Source: Candidatus Marivariicella framensis (GTDB lineage: Bacteria > Bacteroidota > Bacteroidia > Flavobacteriales > Flavobacteriaceae). From it: a stretch of DNA of 64,000 nucleotides. The stretch is taken from positions 62,001 to 126,000 of the forward strand of contig CAJJCT010000003.1 of the NCBI GenBank assembly GCA_905182735.1, written 5' to 3'. Below, one piece after another: positions 46,699-57,081 of the stretch. The notes beneath the pieces are model-generated. The model had not been told where the DNA came from and searched no databases. It saw only the letters and a list, made by a program, of their open reading frames with translations. A program made the translations under genes and the position numbers. The first letter of the stretch is position 1; every line of letters starts with the position of its first letter.

Positions 46699-47931
46699 AT
46701 GGAAAATTTAGCATTAATAGACTCGTTTTCAGATTTTAAAGATGAAAAATTAATTGACAGAGTAACCCTTATGGTTATTCTTGAAGAAGTATTTCGCAAT
46801 ACTTTGAAGAGAAAATATGGATCAGATGAAAACTTTGATATAATAATTAATCCTGATAAAGGAGATTTAGAAATATGGAGAAATAGAGTTGTTGTTAAAG
46901 ATGGAGAGGTAGAAGATTCAAATCAAGAAATTGAACTTACTGAAGCTCAAAAAATTGAAATTGATTTTGAGGTTGGAGAAGATGTTTCTGAAGAAGTTAA
47001 GCTTATTAATTTGGGAAGAAGAACAATTCAAACTTTGCGACAAAACTTAATTTCTAAAATATTTGAACATGACAGTACAAATGTTTTTAATCACTTTAAA
47101 GACAGGGTTGGAGATCTTTATACAGCTGAAGTTCATCATGTTAGAAGTCGTGAAGTTATTCTTCTGGATGATGATGGAAATGAAATTATCCTTCCAAAAG
47201 ACCGTCAAATTCCAAATGATTTTTTCAGAAAAGGAGATAATATAAGAGGGGTAATAGATTCTGTTGAGCTTCGAGGTAATAAGCCAAGAATAATTCTTTC
47301 TCGAACGTCTCCTATGTTTTTAGAAAAATTATTTGAACAAGAAATACCTGAAGTTTTCGATGGCTTGATTACAATCAAAAAAGCTGTTCGTATTCCAGGT
47401 GAAAAAGCTAAAGTAGCTGTAGATTCTTATGATGACAGAATAGATCCTGTTGGAGCATGTGTTGGCATGAAAGGTTCAAGAATTCATGGTATTGTTAGAG
47501 AACTTGGTAATGAAAATATAGACGTTATTAATTACACGAATAATTTGCAACTTTTCATAACTCGTTCATTAAGTCCAGCCAAGATAAACTCTTTAAAAAT
47601 AGATGAAGAATCTAAACGAGTTCAAGTTTTTTTAAACCCTGAAGAAGTTTCAAAAGCCATTGGTAAAGGAGGGTTTAATATTAGATTAGCTGGAAAACTC
47701 ACTGGATATGAAATAGATGTATATAGAGAAGGTATGGAGGAAGACGTAGAGCTAAAAGAATTTACTGATGAGATAGAAAGCTGGGTGATTGAAGAATTTA
47801 AAAAAGCAGGTCTGGATACTGCTAAAAGTATCCTTGAATTATCTCAAGTAGATTTATTAAAAAGAACCGATTTAGAAGAGGAGACTATTAATGAAGTACT
47901 TAAAATTTTAAAAGAAGAATTTGAAGAATAA
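46699..47931 (+). CDS. nusA: Transcription termination/antitermination factor NusA
   Basis: Binds RNA polymerase and nascent RNA to modulate pausing, termination and antitermination. The 410-residue protein has an N-terminal RNAP-binding domain (ALIDSFSDFKDEKLIDRV), an S1 domain from about residue 135 (DLYTAEVHHVRSREVIL), and two KH domains with DPVGACVGMKGSRI (about 251-264) and SKAIGKGGFNIRLA (about 319-332). It lacks extended C-terminal acidic repeats, as usual outside Proteobacteria. It sits between rimP and infB. Confidence 0.96.
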   Translation: MENLALIDSFSDFKDEKLIDRVTLMVILEEVFRNTLKRKYGSDENFDIIINPDKGDLEIWRNRVVVKDGEVEDSNQEIELTEAQKIEIDFEVGEDVSEEVKLINLGRRTIQTLRQNLISKIFEHDSTNVFNHFKDRVGDLYTAEVHHVRSREVILLDDDGNEIILPKDRQIPNDFFRKGDNIRGVIDSVELRGNKPRIILSRTSPMFLEKLFEQEIPEVFDGLITIKKAVRIPGEKAKVAVDSYDDRIDPVGACVGMKGSRIHGIVRELGNENIDVINYTNNLQLFITRSLSPAKINSLKIDEESKRVQVFLNPEEVSKAIGKGGFNIRLAGKLTGYEIDVYREGMEEDVELKEFTDEIESWVIEEFKKAGLDTAKSILELSQVDLLKRTDLEEETINEVLKILKEEFEE

Positions 47932-47961
47932 TATTAGATAATAAACGCTATTATTTTTTTT

Positions 47962-47969
47962 TAACTTTG
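47962..47969 (+). promoter_or_regulatory. Possible internal -7 element (TAACTTTG) before infB
   Basis: A perfect TAnnTTTG in the 54-bp nusA-infB gap, 16 nt before the infB ATG. The gap is wider than the rimP-nusA one. There is no -33 TTG at normal spacing, so this would be a secondary promoter at best. Confidence 0.4.
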
Positions 47970-47985
47970 ACAAGCAAATAAATCT

Positions 47986-50706
47986 ATGGCTGAAAAAGCA
48001 AGCATTCGATTAAATAAAGTTCTGAGGGAGCTAAACATTTCCCTAGACAGAGCTGTTGAACATTTATCTTCTAAAGATATTCAGATTGAAGCACGTCCAA
48101 CAACTAAAATTTCTAATGAGACTTATCAAAGTCTATTGGATGAGTTTGAGACTGATAAATCTAAAAAAGACGCTTCGGCTGAAATTACTGAAGAAAAAAG
48201 AAAAGAAAAAGAGCAGCAAAGATTAGTTCAAGAAAGAAAAGAAAAAGAAAGGTTAGAGCTTGAAATAAAAAATCAAGAGATAATCAAAGCAAAAAAAGTT
48301 GAGCTAGAAAAACCTAAAACAGTTGGTAAAATTGACTTGAAAGATCAAAAAGTTAAAAAATCTTTAAATCCAGGTTTACAGTCTAAAGACAAAACTAAAA
48401 TTAATAAACCATCAATTTCACAACCCAAAATAAATAATGTTTCAGGGTTAGATAAAAATAAAGAATCTAAAATCAAAGAAGAGGTTTTAAAATCAGTTAA
48501 ACCAATTCCTGACATTAATAATGACAAAAAAAAGGATCAGGATGTTGTAACAGAAGAGGCTCAGCTCAATAAAAAAATAGAAACTCAATACCGAAAATTA
48601 AGTGGTCCCAAAAAAACAGGTCAAACCATTAATTTAGATAAAGTAAATCAAAAAGAAAAAAATGTTGAGGATGCTAGAAAAAAGAAGCGAAAAAGAATAA
48701 GTAAAGAATCTCCATCTCCAACAAATAAAAATCAAACTTCCAACTCAGGTAAAAGATTTCAAAAAAACAATCGTCAGCCTCAAGTTGCTAAAGTTGAGCC
48801 AACAGAAGAAGAAGTTCAAAAACAGATTAGAGAAACTCTTGCTAAGCTCCAAGGAAGATCAAATAAATCTAAGGGAGCAAAATATAGAAGAGATAAACGT
48901 TCTCAGCATCGTGAAAAATCTGAAGATGAAATAGCTCAGCTTGAAGCTGAAAGTAAAACAATTAAGGTTACTGAATTTATAACAGTTGGAGACGTTGCTA
49001 CATTGATGGAGCTCAGTTCAACTGATATTATTTCTGCCTGTATGTCTCTAGGAATAATGGTGACTATGAATCAAAGATTAGATGCGGAAACTTTAAGTAT
49101 AGTTGCTGATGAATTCGGATATAAAGTAGAATTTGTTAAAACAGATTTAGAAGAAAATCTTGAAGAAGAAGAAGAAGAGTTAGAAGAGAATCTTTCACCA
49201 AGAGCTCCTATTGTAACTGTTATGGGGCATGTTGATCATGGAAAAACATCTTTATTAGACTATATACGTGAAGAAAACGTCATAGCTGGAGAATCTGGAG
49301 GAATAACTCAACACATTGGAGCTTATTCAGTTGAGCTCAAGGATGGTCAAAAAATCACTTTTTTAGACACACCAGGTCACGAAGCTTTTACTGCTATGCG
49401 AGCCAGGGGAGCTCAGATAACTGACATTGCTGTAATAGTAATTGCTGCAGACGACGACATTATGCCTCAGACCAAGGAGGCAATAAGTCACGCTCAAGCA
49501 GCATCTGTTCCTATAGTTTTTGCTATTAATAAAATTGATAAAGAAAATTCAAATCCAGATAAAATTAAAGAAGCGTTAGCTGGAATGAATTTGATGGTCG
49601 AAGATTGGGGAGGAAAAGTTCAATCACAAGATGTGTCTGCTTTAAAAGGAACAGGAGTTTCTGAATTGTTAGAAAAGGTTCTTCTTGAGGCTGAATTACT
49701 TGAGCTCAAAGCAAATAAGAATCGTCGCTCTAAAGGAGCGGTTGTTGAAGCTTTTTTAGATAAAGGAAGAGGGTATGTTTCTACTGTTCTTGTACAAAAT
49801 GGAACTTTAAATATAGGAGATTATATTCTAGCGGGTAAACAAAGTGGTAAAGTTAAAGCTATGTTCAATGAAAGAGGGAATGATTTAACTAGCGCCTTGC
49901 CTTCAACCCCTGTTTCAATTTTAGGTCTTGATGGAGCTCCTCAAGCAGGAGACAGTTTTACTGTCTTAGAAGATGAGCGGGAAGCAAAACAAATTGCTGC
50001 CAAAAGAACTCAATTGTTAAGAGAGCAAAACGTTCGTACCCAAAGACATATAACTCTTGATGAAATTGGACGACGTATAGCTCTTGGAGATTTCAAAGAG
50101 TTGAATATGATTTTGAAGGGAGATGTTGATGGTTCAGTTGAAGCTTTAACGGATTCTTTACAAAAATTATCTACTGAAGAAATACAGGTTAATATTATAC
50201 ACAAAGGAGTTGGAGCTATTACTGAGTCGGATGTTTTGCTTGCTTCTGCTTCTGACGCTATCGTTATAGGGTTTAATGTTAGACCCATGGGTAACGCTAG
50301 AGTGATTGCAGATAAAGAAGAGATTGATATTCGTTCATATTCTATCATCTATGACGCGATAAACGATGTTAAGGATGCGATGGAAGGGATGCTGTCTCCT
50401 GAAATGAGAGAAGAAATTTTAGGAAATGCTGAGGTTAGAGAAACCTTTAAAATATCAAAAATTGGAACAATTGCAGGCTGCATGGTTACCTCTGGAAAAA
50501 TTCTTAAAAAATCTGGAGTTCGTATAATAAGAGAGGGAGTTGTTGTTCATGTTGGAGAGTTAACTTCACTAAAAAGATTTAAAGAGGATGTCAAAGAAGT
50601 TGCAAAAGGATATGATTGTGGACTTCAAATAAAAGGCTATAATGACATTAAAACAGAAGATGTGATTGAGTTCTACCAAGAAGTAGCAGTTAAAAAGAAA
50701 CTATAA
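47986..50706 (+). CDS. infB: Translation initiation factor IF-2
   Basis: The GTPase that brings initiator tRNA to the 30S subunit and promotes subunit joining. Residues 1-60 are an IF2 N-domain ([21 protein letters not shown]), followed by a long lysine/glutamate-rich linker to about residue 300. The G domain has [17 protein letters not shown] (G1 near 408-424), [20 protein letters not shown] and NKIDKE; beta-barrel and C-domains follow. The 906-residue length reflects the linker. It ends 6 nt inside the convergent SPOR-domain gene. Confidence 0.97.
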   Translation: MAEKASIRLNKVLRELNISLDRAVEHLSSKDIQIEARPTTKISNETYQSLLDEFETDKSKKDASAEITEEKRKEKEQQRLVQERKEKERLELEIKNQEIIKAKKVELEKPKTVGKIDLKDQKVKKSLNPGLQSKDKTKINKPSISQPKINNVSGLDKNKESKIKEEVLKSVKPIPDINNDKKKDQDVVTEEAQLNKKIETQYRKLSGPKKTGQTINLDKVNQKEKNVEDARKKKRKRISKESPSPTNKNQTSNSGKRFQKNNRQPQVAKVEPTEEEVQKQIRETLAKLQGRSNKSKGAKYRRDKRSQHREKSEDEIAQLEAESKTIKVTEFITVGDVATLMELSSTDIISACMSLGIMVTMNQRLDAETLSIVADEFGYKVEFVKTDLEENLEEEEEELEENLSPRAPIVTVMGHVDHGKTSLLDYIREENVIAGESGGITQHIGAYSVELKDGQKITFLDTPGHEAFTAMRARGAQITDIAVIVIAADDDIMPQTKEAISHAQAASVPIVFAINKIDKENSNPDKIKEALAGMNLMVEDWGGKVQSQDVSALKGTGVSELLEKVLLEAELLELKANKNRRSKGAVVEAFLDKGRGYVSTVLVQNGTLNIGDYILAGKQSGKVKAMFNERGNDLTSALPSTPVSILGLDGAPQAGDSFTVLEDEREAKQIAAKRTQLLREQNVRTQRHITLDEIGRRIALGDFKELNMILKGDVDGSVEALTDSLQKLSTEEIQVNIIHKGVGAITESDVLLASASDAIVIGFNVRPMGNARVIADKEEIDIRSYSIIYDAINDVKDAMEGMLSPEMREEILGNAEVRETFKISKIGTIAGCMVTSGKILKKSGVRIIREGVVVHVGELTSLKRFKEDVKEVAKGYDCGLQIKGYNDIKTEDVIEFYQEVAVKKKL

Positions 50707-51078
50707 AGGTTTTTTTGGTTCGATTAGGAAAGCTGCAGGATATACTTTTTTTATCAACTTCAAAAGATCGATGGCTTTCCTATAGTCTCTAAAGGGGCCC
50801 ATTTGAACTTTATAGTTTGGAGTCTCAAAAGAAAGATTTGTCATTTCCTCTGGAAATTTTAAAAGTATACTTTTTTTAATTTCCAATGATTTTTCATATT
50901 CTCCATTAAATAGTTGAATATTGTAAAACTGAGTAGCGTAAATATCTTTATTTATTTTTGTTTTTAATGATATCAATTTTGAAATCAAGCTATCTTGTTC
51001 AACTTTAAAAAAACTTTCTTGAGACCAAGAAAAAAAGTAAGTCATTGATAATAAAACTGTTAATAATAAAGATTTCAT
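50701..51078 (-). CDS. Small exported SPOR-like protein
   Basis: A 125-residue protein with a clear signal peptide ([20 protein letters not shown]) and a C-terminal SPOR-type segment: [22 protein letters not shown], the beta-alpha pattern of peptidoglycan-binding SPOR domains. About 60 residues of unrecognised, mostly helical sequence separate them. It probably works in the periplasm at the cell wall. Its stop overlaps the infB stop region by 6 nt, tail to tail; it is divergent from the act operon. Confidence 0.78.
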   Translation of the reverse strand: MKSLLLTVLLSMTYFFSWSQESFFKVEQDSLISKLISLKTKINKDIYATQFYNIQLFNGEYEKSLEIKKSILLKFPEEMTNLSFETPNYKVQMGPFRDYRKAIDLLKLIKKVYPAAFLIEPKKPL

Positions 51079-51226
51079 TTTTTTTGAGTGTTTAGCAAAT
51101 GAACGAAAAAATGATTTTCATCGCAAGAAAAATATATAAATCATCTATATAATTTAGAATCAATATAAATTATATATTTGGTATTATAAACCTCCAAAAA
51201 CCTTTTAGCAAAAGGTCTAACTGCCT

Positions 51227-51234
51227 TACTTTTG
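51227..51234 (+). promoter_or_regulatory. -7 element (TACTTTTG) at the start of the act operon
   Basis: A perfect TAnnTTTG immediately upstream of actA. Its last three bases are the first in-frame TTG of the actA frame (51232), so if this promoter is used translation must begin further downstream. A second TATATTTG lies at 51173-51180. Neither has a TTG at the -33 spacing. Confidence 0.45.
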
Positions 51235-52566
51235 CACAAGATTTTGAACTATATTTTGCAAAAAACGTATCATACATTCTTTGTGTCAAAGTTAAGCCTA
51301 ATTACCTTGGCTTTACCTCTAAAAGCTTCTATACTTGTTTTTGCGATGTTTTCGCAGTTTCTATTTGCTCAGGAACCCGATCCTGTTTTAGGAAAAAAAC
51401 TTTTTAACTCCAATTGTGCTGCCTGTCATAAAGTAAACAAAAAGGCAGTTGGGCCTGCTTTAAGAGGTGCTTCCACAAAATATGAGAAAGAGTGGCTCTA
51501 TAGTTGGATTAAAAATAGTTCAGCTATGATAAAATCTGGTGATGATCAGGCTGTAGCAATCTGGGAAGAATATAATAAAAGTGCAATGACTGCATTTCCT
51601 CAGCTTAGCACAGATGACATAGATAATATAATTGCATATACTGATTACATCCCTCCCGCACCAGCAGTAGTTGCAAGCGATTCGAATCAAACTACAAATT
51701 CAAATTTAAGTTCGGGCATAGCAAATGAAATCATTCTTGGAGCTTTAGGTTTTGTTTTTATAATGTTAATATTTATGCTAATCTCAGTTCGTCGAACTTT
51801 ACTAAGAATAGCTATAGCTAGTGGTGTTGATATAACCCCTCCATCTAAACCCAAACGAGTTCCAATTTGGAAAGCATTTGCGCAAAATCAATTTATTGTT
51901 TTTGTAAGCGTGATTCTGCTTTTATTGAGTAGTGCTTATTATGCTTATGGGTTTTTAATGCAAGTCGGAGTTGATCAGGGATATATGCCAGTTCAGCCAA
52001 TTCATTATTCTCATAAAATCCACGCAGGAGTTAATCAAATTGAATGTAAATACTGTCACTCATCCGCTAGAGTATCCAAACATTCTGGTATTCCATCATT
52101 AAATGTTTGTATGAATTGCCATCAAAATATTGCTGAATATAATGGAGAAGAAGATCTTGATAATGGATATACAAAAGAGTTCTACACAAAAGAAATTAAA
52201 AAACTTTATGCAGCTGTAGGTTGGGATGAAGAAAATCAAGTTTATACAGGAAACACTGAGCCAGTAAAATGGGTTAGAATTCATAATTTACCAGACTTCG
52301 TATACTTCAATCATGCACAGCATGTCATGGTAGGTGAGGTGAAATGTCAAACATGTCATGGTCCTGTCGAAGAAATGGAAATAATGTATCAATATTCACC
52401 ATTGACAATGGGGTGGTGTATAAATTGTCACAGAAAAACAAATGTTAAAGTTGAGAATAATGAGTATTACACAAAAATTCATGAAGAATTATCAAAAAAA
52501 TATGGAGTTGAAAAACTCACTGTTGCTCAAATGGGAGGTTTAGAATGTGGAAAATGTCATTATTAA
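51232..52566 (+). CDS. actA: Alternative complex III subunit ActA, multiheme cytochrome c
   Basis: Electron-transfer subunit of quinol:cytochrome c oxidoreductase. Six CxxCH heme sites are visible: CAACH near residue 62 in an N-terminal monoheme domain, and CKYCH, CMNCH, CQTCH, CINCH and CGKCH between about residues 272 and 443 in the pentaheme domain. A hydrophobic stretch (LIFMLISVRR, near 185) and another (VSVILLLLSSAYYAYG) lie between. A signal peptide (LALPLKASILVFAMFSQFLFAQ) ends near residue 48. The start is unsure: TTG at 51232 lies inside a -7 element; TTG at 51244 or 51256 is more likely. Confidence 0.93.
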   Translation: MHKILNYILQKTYHTFFVSKLSLITLALPLKASILVFAMFSQFLFAQEPDPVLGKKLFNSNCAACHKVNKKAVGPALRGASTKYEKEWLYSWIKNSSAMIKSGDDQAVAIWEEYNKSAMTAFPQLSTDDIDNIIAYTDYIPPAPAVVASDSNQTTNSNLSSGIANEIILGALGFVFIMLIFMLISVRRTLLRIAIASGVDITPPSKPKRVPIWKAFAQNQFIVFVSVILLLLSSAYYAYGFLMQVGVDQGYMPVQPIHYSHKIHAGVNQIECKYCHSSARVSKHSGIPSLNVCMNCHQNIAEYNGEEDLDNGYTKEFYTKEIKKLYAAVGWDEENQVYTGNTEPVKWVRIHNLPDFVYFNHAQHVMVGEVKCQTCHGPVEEMEIMYQYSPLTMGWCINCHRKTNVKVENNEYYTKIHEELSKKYGVEKLTVAQMGGLECGKCHY

Positions 52567-52589
52567 ACAAAGAAATATAAATTCAGCTT

Positions 52590-55500
52590 ATGGCTACAAA
52601 TAAAACTTATTGGAAAAGCATTGATCAACTTGATCAAGATAATTCAATAGTTGCAAAACTTGAGCAAAATGAATTTCCTGAAAAACTTCCTCAAGATTTT
52701 AAAAAGGATGACTCAAAAATTGAGGATAGTTCATCTTCAAGACGTGATTTCTTAAAATATATCGGATTTTCAACTGCAGCCGCTACTGTTGCTGCTTGTG
52801 AAGGTCCAGTCATAAAATCTGTGCCATACGTTGTTCAGCCTGAGCAAATTATACCGGGAGTTGCTAATTTTTACGCAACAGCAATAGCCGATGGATATGA
52901 TTTTGCTTCAGTATTAGTTAAGACAAGAGAAGGAAGACCAATAAAAATTGAAAGCAACCCAGATTCACCAATTTTAGGTAGTGCAAATGCAAGAGTTCAT
53001 GCTTCAGTTTTATCGATGTATGATTCCCTTCGTCTTAAGAGTCCAAAATTTAATCAATCTGACATTAAGTGGGGCAGTTTTATGCTTCAGTTTAAAGAAA
53101 AGTTAAGATTATTTAATAGCAGTAAAAAACCTTTAGTTTTGTTAACCCAAACTTTTGCTAGTCCAACAACTCAGGAGCTAATAAACAAATTAATAGCTAA
53201 GTATTCAAACATTAAGCATGTAGTTTATGACACCATATCTGAATCTTACGCATTGGATGCTTATGAAAATATTTATGGAACAAGAGGCCTTGCGGATTAT
53301 GATTTTTCAAAAGCAGATACAATTATTTCTATAGATGCAGATATTCTTGGAGATTGGCAGGGAGGTGGTTATGATGTTGAATATTCAAATGGAAGAATTC
53401 CAAAAAAGAATAATGGTAAGTTTAAAATGTCATACCATATGCAGTTTGAATCTAACATGAGTCTTTCTGGGGCAAATGCAGATAAGAGAATTCCTGTTAC
53501 TCCTGTAAGTCTTAAAAATATTCTAGCTTTTATTTATGGTAAATTAAGCAATCAACCAGTTAATTGCAAATTAGAGCCAAATGATAAAAAAGCTGCATTA
53601 TTAGCTATTAAAAAAATTAAGAAGTCTGGGCATAAAGCAGTATTAGTTTCTGGTATTCAAGAAACTAATGCTCAAGAATTAGTTTTGGCAATCAACTCTT
53701 TAATTAAAAGTGACGCATTTGACATCACTCACCCAAAACTTATTCGTCAAGGAAATTCAAGTGAGGTTAATCAGCTAGTAAAAGACTTGATCAAAGGTGA
53801 TATTTCGGGCTTAATTACTGTTGGTGTTAATCCTGTATACAACTTATCTGAGGGAGTCAAATTAGGAGAGGCAATAAAAAAATTAGATTTTTCAGCTGTT
53901 TTTTCTTTAAAAATGGACGAAACAGCATCAGTTTCTCAATTCGTAGGAGCATTACCACACTATCTTGAATCATGGGGTGATTATGAGTTTAAAACAGATC
54001 AATTTCTTTTGGCTCAACCAACGATTCATCCATTATTTGATACTCGACAATTTCAAAGTGTTTTAATCGATATATTAGATTTAGAAGAGGACTACTATTC
54101 CTTTATAAAAAAGTATTGGACAGACAATATTTTATCGGGTACTTCATTCAGTAAAACTCTACATGACGGATATTTTACAAAATCCCGTTCAACTAAAAGT
54201 GCAGAGATGGTTAACTTTCAAGACATGATTAATAAGGCAAATTTTTTATGTGTCGACAAAGAAAAGGGGATGTCATTAATTTTGTATTCTAAAACAGGAA
54301 TGGGTGACGGGCAGCAAGCCAATAATCCTTGGCTTCAAGAATTTCCTGACCCAATTACTAGAGTTTCTTGGGACAATTATTTAACTGTATCAAAATCAGA
54401 TGCAGAATTAATTGGACTCAAGAACATTAATGTTGCAAACGGAGCTCTTAATGGAAGTTATGCAACTATTACTATGGGAGACACAAAACTTACTACTCCT
54501 GTGTTAGTCCAGCCAGGACAAGCTAAAGGAACTGTTGGTTTAGCATTTGGCTATGGGAAAAAAATAGGCCTCAAAAATGAAATGCAAAGTGGTGTTAATG
54601 CTTATCTGCTTTACCAAAATCAAAATAAAGTTCAGCAGGTTTCAATTTCTCCAGCAGAAGGATACCATGAGTTTGCATGTGTTCAGCTACACAACACTCT
54701 AATGGGCAGAGGAGATATTGTTAAAGAAACTACTCTTGAGATTTTTAATACTAAAGACAAAGAATATTGGAACCCTGTACCTAGAGTTTCCAAAAATCAT
54801 ATTGAAACTAAAATTACATCTCCTGAAGTTGACATGTGGCAAGGTTTTGATAGGTCTATAGGCCACCATTTCAACTTATCAATAGATTTAAATTCATGTA
54901 CAGGTTGTGGAGCATGCGTTATTGCATGTCATGCTGAGAATAATGTACCAGTTGTAGGAAAAGTTGAAGTCAGAAGATCTCGAGATATGCACTGGCTAAG
55001 AATAGATCGATATTATTCCTCGGAAGAATCGTTTGATTCTGATAATGATACCAAAGAAAATATTTCTGGACTAGGCGCGTTATCAACTTTTAAAGGAATG
55101 GAAAATGCCTCTGAAAACCCTCAGGTAGTTTTTCAACCGGTTATGTGTCAGCATTGTAATCATGCCCCTTGTGAAACAGTGTGCCCTGTTGCAGCTACAT
55201 CTCACGGGAGGCAAGGCCAAAACCACATGGCTTACAATAGATGCATAGGGACAAGATACTGCGCAAATAATTGCCCGTATAAGGTGAGAAGGTTTAATTG
55301 GTTTTTATATAATAAAAATGATGAGTTTGATTATCATATGAATAATGATTTAGGTCGTATGGTTTTAAATCCTGATGTTGTTGTTAGATCAAGAGGGGTT
55401 ATGGAAAAATGCTCTTTCTGTATTCAAAAAACTCAAAAAACAATTTTAGATGCCAAATTGGAAGGGCGTGAAGTTAAAGACGGAGAATTTCAAACAGCAT

Positions 55501-55670
55501 GTTCAAAAGCCTGCGGAAATGGATCAATGGTTTTTGGAGACATAAATGATAAAGAAAGTGAAATTTCCAAATTAAAAGAAAATGAAAGAATGTATCACTT
55601 GCTTGAGAGTGTGGGTACTAAGCCAAACGTTATGTACCAAACTAAAGTAAGAAATATAGATAAAACATAA
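52590..55670 (+). CDS. actB: Alternative complex III subunit ActB, iron-sulfur/molybdopterin-like protein
   Basis: A 1026-residue periplasmic subunit. A twin-arginine signal is at residues about 50-70 (SSRRDFLKYIGFSTAAA), placed after an unusual 50-residue N-terminal extension that is typical of this family. The middle (to about residue 740) resembles molybdopterin oxidoreductases but the family binds no Mo cofactor. From about residue 769 the ferredoxin-like part has CTGCGACVIAC, CQHCNHAPCETVCP, CIGTRYCANNCPY and CSFCIQK for Fe-S clusters. 23 nt after actA. Confidence 0.95.
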   Translation: MATNKTYWKSIDQLDQDNSIVAKLEQNEFPEKLPQDFKKDDSKIEDSSSSRRDFLKYIGFSTAAATVAACEGPVIKSVPYVVQPEQIIPGVANFYATAIADGYDFASVLVKTREGRPIKIESNPDSPILGSANARVHASVLSMYDSLRLKSPKFNQSDIKWGSFMLQFKEKLRLFNSSKKPLVLLTQTFASPTTQELINKLIAKYSNIKHVVYDTISESYALDAYENIYGTRGLADYDFSKADTIISIDADILGDWQGGGYDVEYSNGRIPKKNNGKFKMSYHMQFESNMSLSGANADKRIPVTPVSLKNILAFIYGKLSNQPVNCKLEPNDKKAALLAIKKIKKSGHKAVLVSGIQETNAQELVLAINSLIKSDAFDITHPKLIRQGNSSEVNQLVKDLIKGDISGLITVGVNPVYNLSEGVKLGEAIKKLDFSAVFSLKMDETASVSQFVGALPHYLESWGDYEFKTDQFLLAQPTIHPLFDTRQFQSVLIDILDLEEDYYSFIKKYWTDNILSGTSFSKTLHDGYFTKSRSTKSAEMVNFQDMINKANFLCVDKEKGMSLILYSKTGMGDGQQANNPWLQEFPDPITRVSWDNYLTVSKSDAELIGLKNINVANGALNGSYATITMGDTKLTTPVLVQPGQAKGTVGLAFGYGKKIGLKNEMQSGVNAYLLYQNQNKVQQVSISPAEGYHEFACVQLHNTLMGRGDIVKETTLEIFNTKDKEYWNPVPRVSKNHIETKITSPEVDMWQGFDRSIGHHFNLSIDLNSCTGCGACVIACHAENNVPVVGKVEVRRSRDMHWLRIDRYYSSEESFDSDNDTKENISGLGALSTFKGMENASENPQVVFQPVMCQHCNHAPCETVCPVAATSHGRQGQNHMAYNRCIGTRYCANNCPYKVRRFNWFLYNKNDEFDYHMNNDLGRMVLNPDVVVRSRGVMEKCSFCIQKTQKTILDAKLEGREVKDGEFQTACSKACGNGSMVFGDINDKESEISKLKENERMYHLLESVGTKPNVMYQTKVRNIDKT

Positions 55671-55692
55671 TTTTAGAAAAAAGAAAAAATAT

Positions 55693-57081
55693 ATGTCATC
55701 TCATTATGAAGCGCCAATAAGAAAACCTCTAGTACTTGGAGATAAGTCTTATCATGATGTTACCATAGATATTGCCTCTACTGTTGAAGGTAAGGCTAAT
55801 AGATTGTGGTGGATTGTTTTTGGTATTTCATTATCAGCACTTGCATGGGGAGTTGGTTGTATAATTTATACTATTTCAACTGGAATAGGTGTTTGGGGAC
55901 TTAATAAAACTGTTGGCTGGGCATGGGATATTACAAATTTTGTTTGGTGGGTTGGAATAGGCCATGCAGGAACTTTGATTTCAGCAGTTCTACTATTGTT
56001 TAGACAAAAATGGAGAATGGCCATAAATCGCTCAGCTGAAGCAATGACTATTTTTTCTGTAATTCAAGCAGGATTATTTCCAATAATTCATATGGGCAGA
56101 CCATGGTTAGCCTATTGGACATTACCTATTCCTAATCAGTTTGGATCACTTTGGGTAAATTTTAATTCACCATTATTATGGGATGTTTTTGCAATCTCAA
56201 CATACTTATCAGTTTCTTTAGTTTTTTGGTGGACAGGTCTTTTACCTGATTTTGCTATGATTCGTGATAGAGCTACGCGCCCATTTCAGAAAAAAATATA
56301 TTCATTATTAAGTTTTGGTTGGTCAGGCAGAGCTAAAGATTGGCAGCGATTTGAAGAAGTCTCTCTTGTATTAGCAGGTCTAGCAACTCCACTTGTTTTA
56401 TCCGTTCATACGATAGTTTCTTTTGACTTTGCTACTTCGGTCATTCCGGGTTGGCACACAACAATTTTTCCACCTTATTTTGTAGCAGGAGCTGTATTTT
56501 CAGGATTTGCTATGGTTAATACTTTATTAATAATAATGAGGAAAGTTTCTAACCTTGAAGATTATATTACCATTCAGCATATTGAATTAATGAATATTGT
56601 AATAATGATTACTGGTTCAATTGTTGGTGTTGCTTATATAACTGAATTATTTATAGCATGGTATTCAGGGGTTGAATATGAGCAGTATGCATTTTTAAAT
56701 AGAGCTACTGGCCCATACTGGTGGGCATATTGGTCTATGATGACCTGTAATGTTTTTTCACCTCAGTTCATGTGGTTTAAAAAATTAAGAACAAGTATAA
56801 TGTTTTCGTTTATTATATCAATTGTGGTTAATATTGGAATGTGGTTTGAGAGATTTGTGATCATTGTAACATCTTTACATAGAGACTATTTACCATCCTC
56901 ATGGACAATGTTTTCTCCAACTTTTGTAGATATTGGAATATTTATAGGAACAATTGGTTTTTTCTTTGTTTTATTTCTATTGTATGCAAGAACTTTTCCA
57001 GTAATTGCTCAAGCAGAGGTGAAATCAATTTTAAAATCATCTGGTGAAAATTATAAAAAAATAAGAGAAGCTAATGGGTAA
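55693..57081 (+). CDS. actC: Alternative complex III subunit ActC, NrfD-like quinol-binding membrane protein
   Basis: The 462-residue polytopic subunit with about 10 hydrophobic segments that holds the menaquinol site. Landmarks are WWVGIGHAGTLISAVLLL (residues about 91-108), HMGRPWLAYWTLP near 136 and SVHTIVSFDFATSVIPGWHTTIFPPYF (seen in part near 235), which includes the conserved His-Asp region. It follows actB by 22 nt and overlaps actD by 8 nt. Confidence 0.95.
   Translation: MSSHYEAPIRKPLVLGDKSYHDVTIDIASTVEGKANRLWWIVFGISLSALAWGVGCIIYTISTGIGVWGLNKTVGWAWDITNFVWWVGIGHAGTLISAVLLLFRQKWRMAINRSAEAMTIFSVIQAGLFPIIHMGRPWLAYWTLPIPNQFGSLWVNFNSPLLWDVFAISTYLSVSLVFWWTGLLPDFAMIRDRATRPFQKKIYSLLSFGWSGRAKDWQRFEEVSLVLAGLATPLVLSVHTIVSFDFATSVIPGWHTTIFPPYFVAGAVFSGFAMVNTLLIIMRKVSNLEDYITIQHIELMNIVIMITGSIVGVAYITELFIAWYSGVEYEQYAFLNRATGPYWWAYWSMMTCNVFSPQFMWFKKLRTSIMFSFIISIVVNIGMWFERFVIIVTSLHRDYLPSSWTMFSPTFVDIGIFIGTIGFFFVLFLLYARTFPVIAQAEVKSILKSSGENYKKIREANG

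Noticed and set aside
50010-50348. 112-residue reverse frame inside infB
   Set aside because: Antisense to conserved IF-2 barrel coding sequence; serine-rich shadow frame with no start context.
51173-51180. TATATTTG as the main act-operon promoter
   Set aside because: It matches the -7 consensus but has no -33 TTG and lies in very AT-rich DNA where such matches are common; kept only as an alternative.
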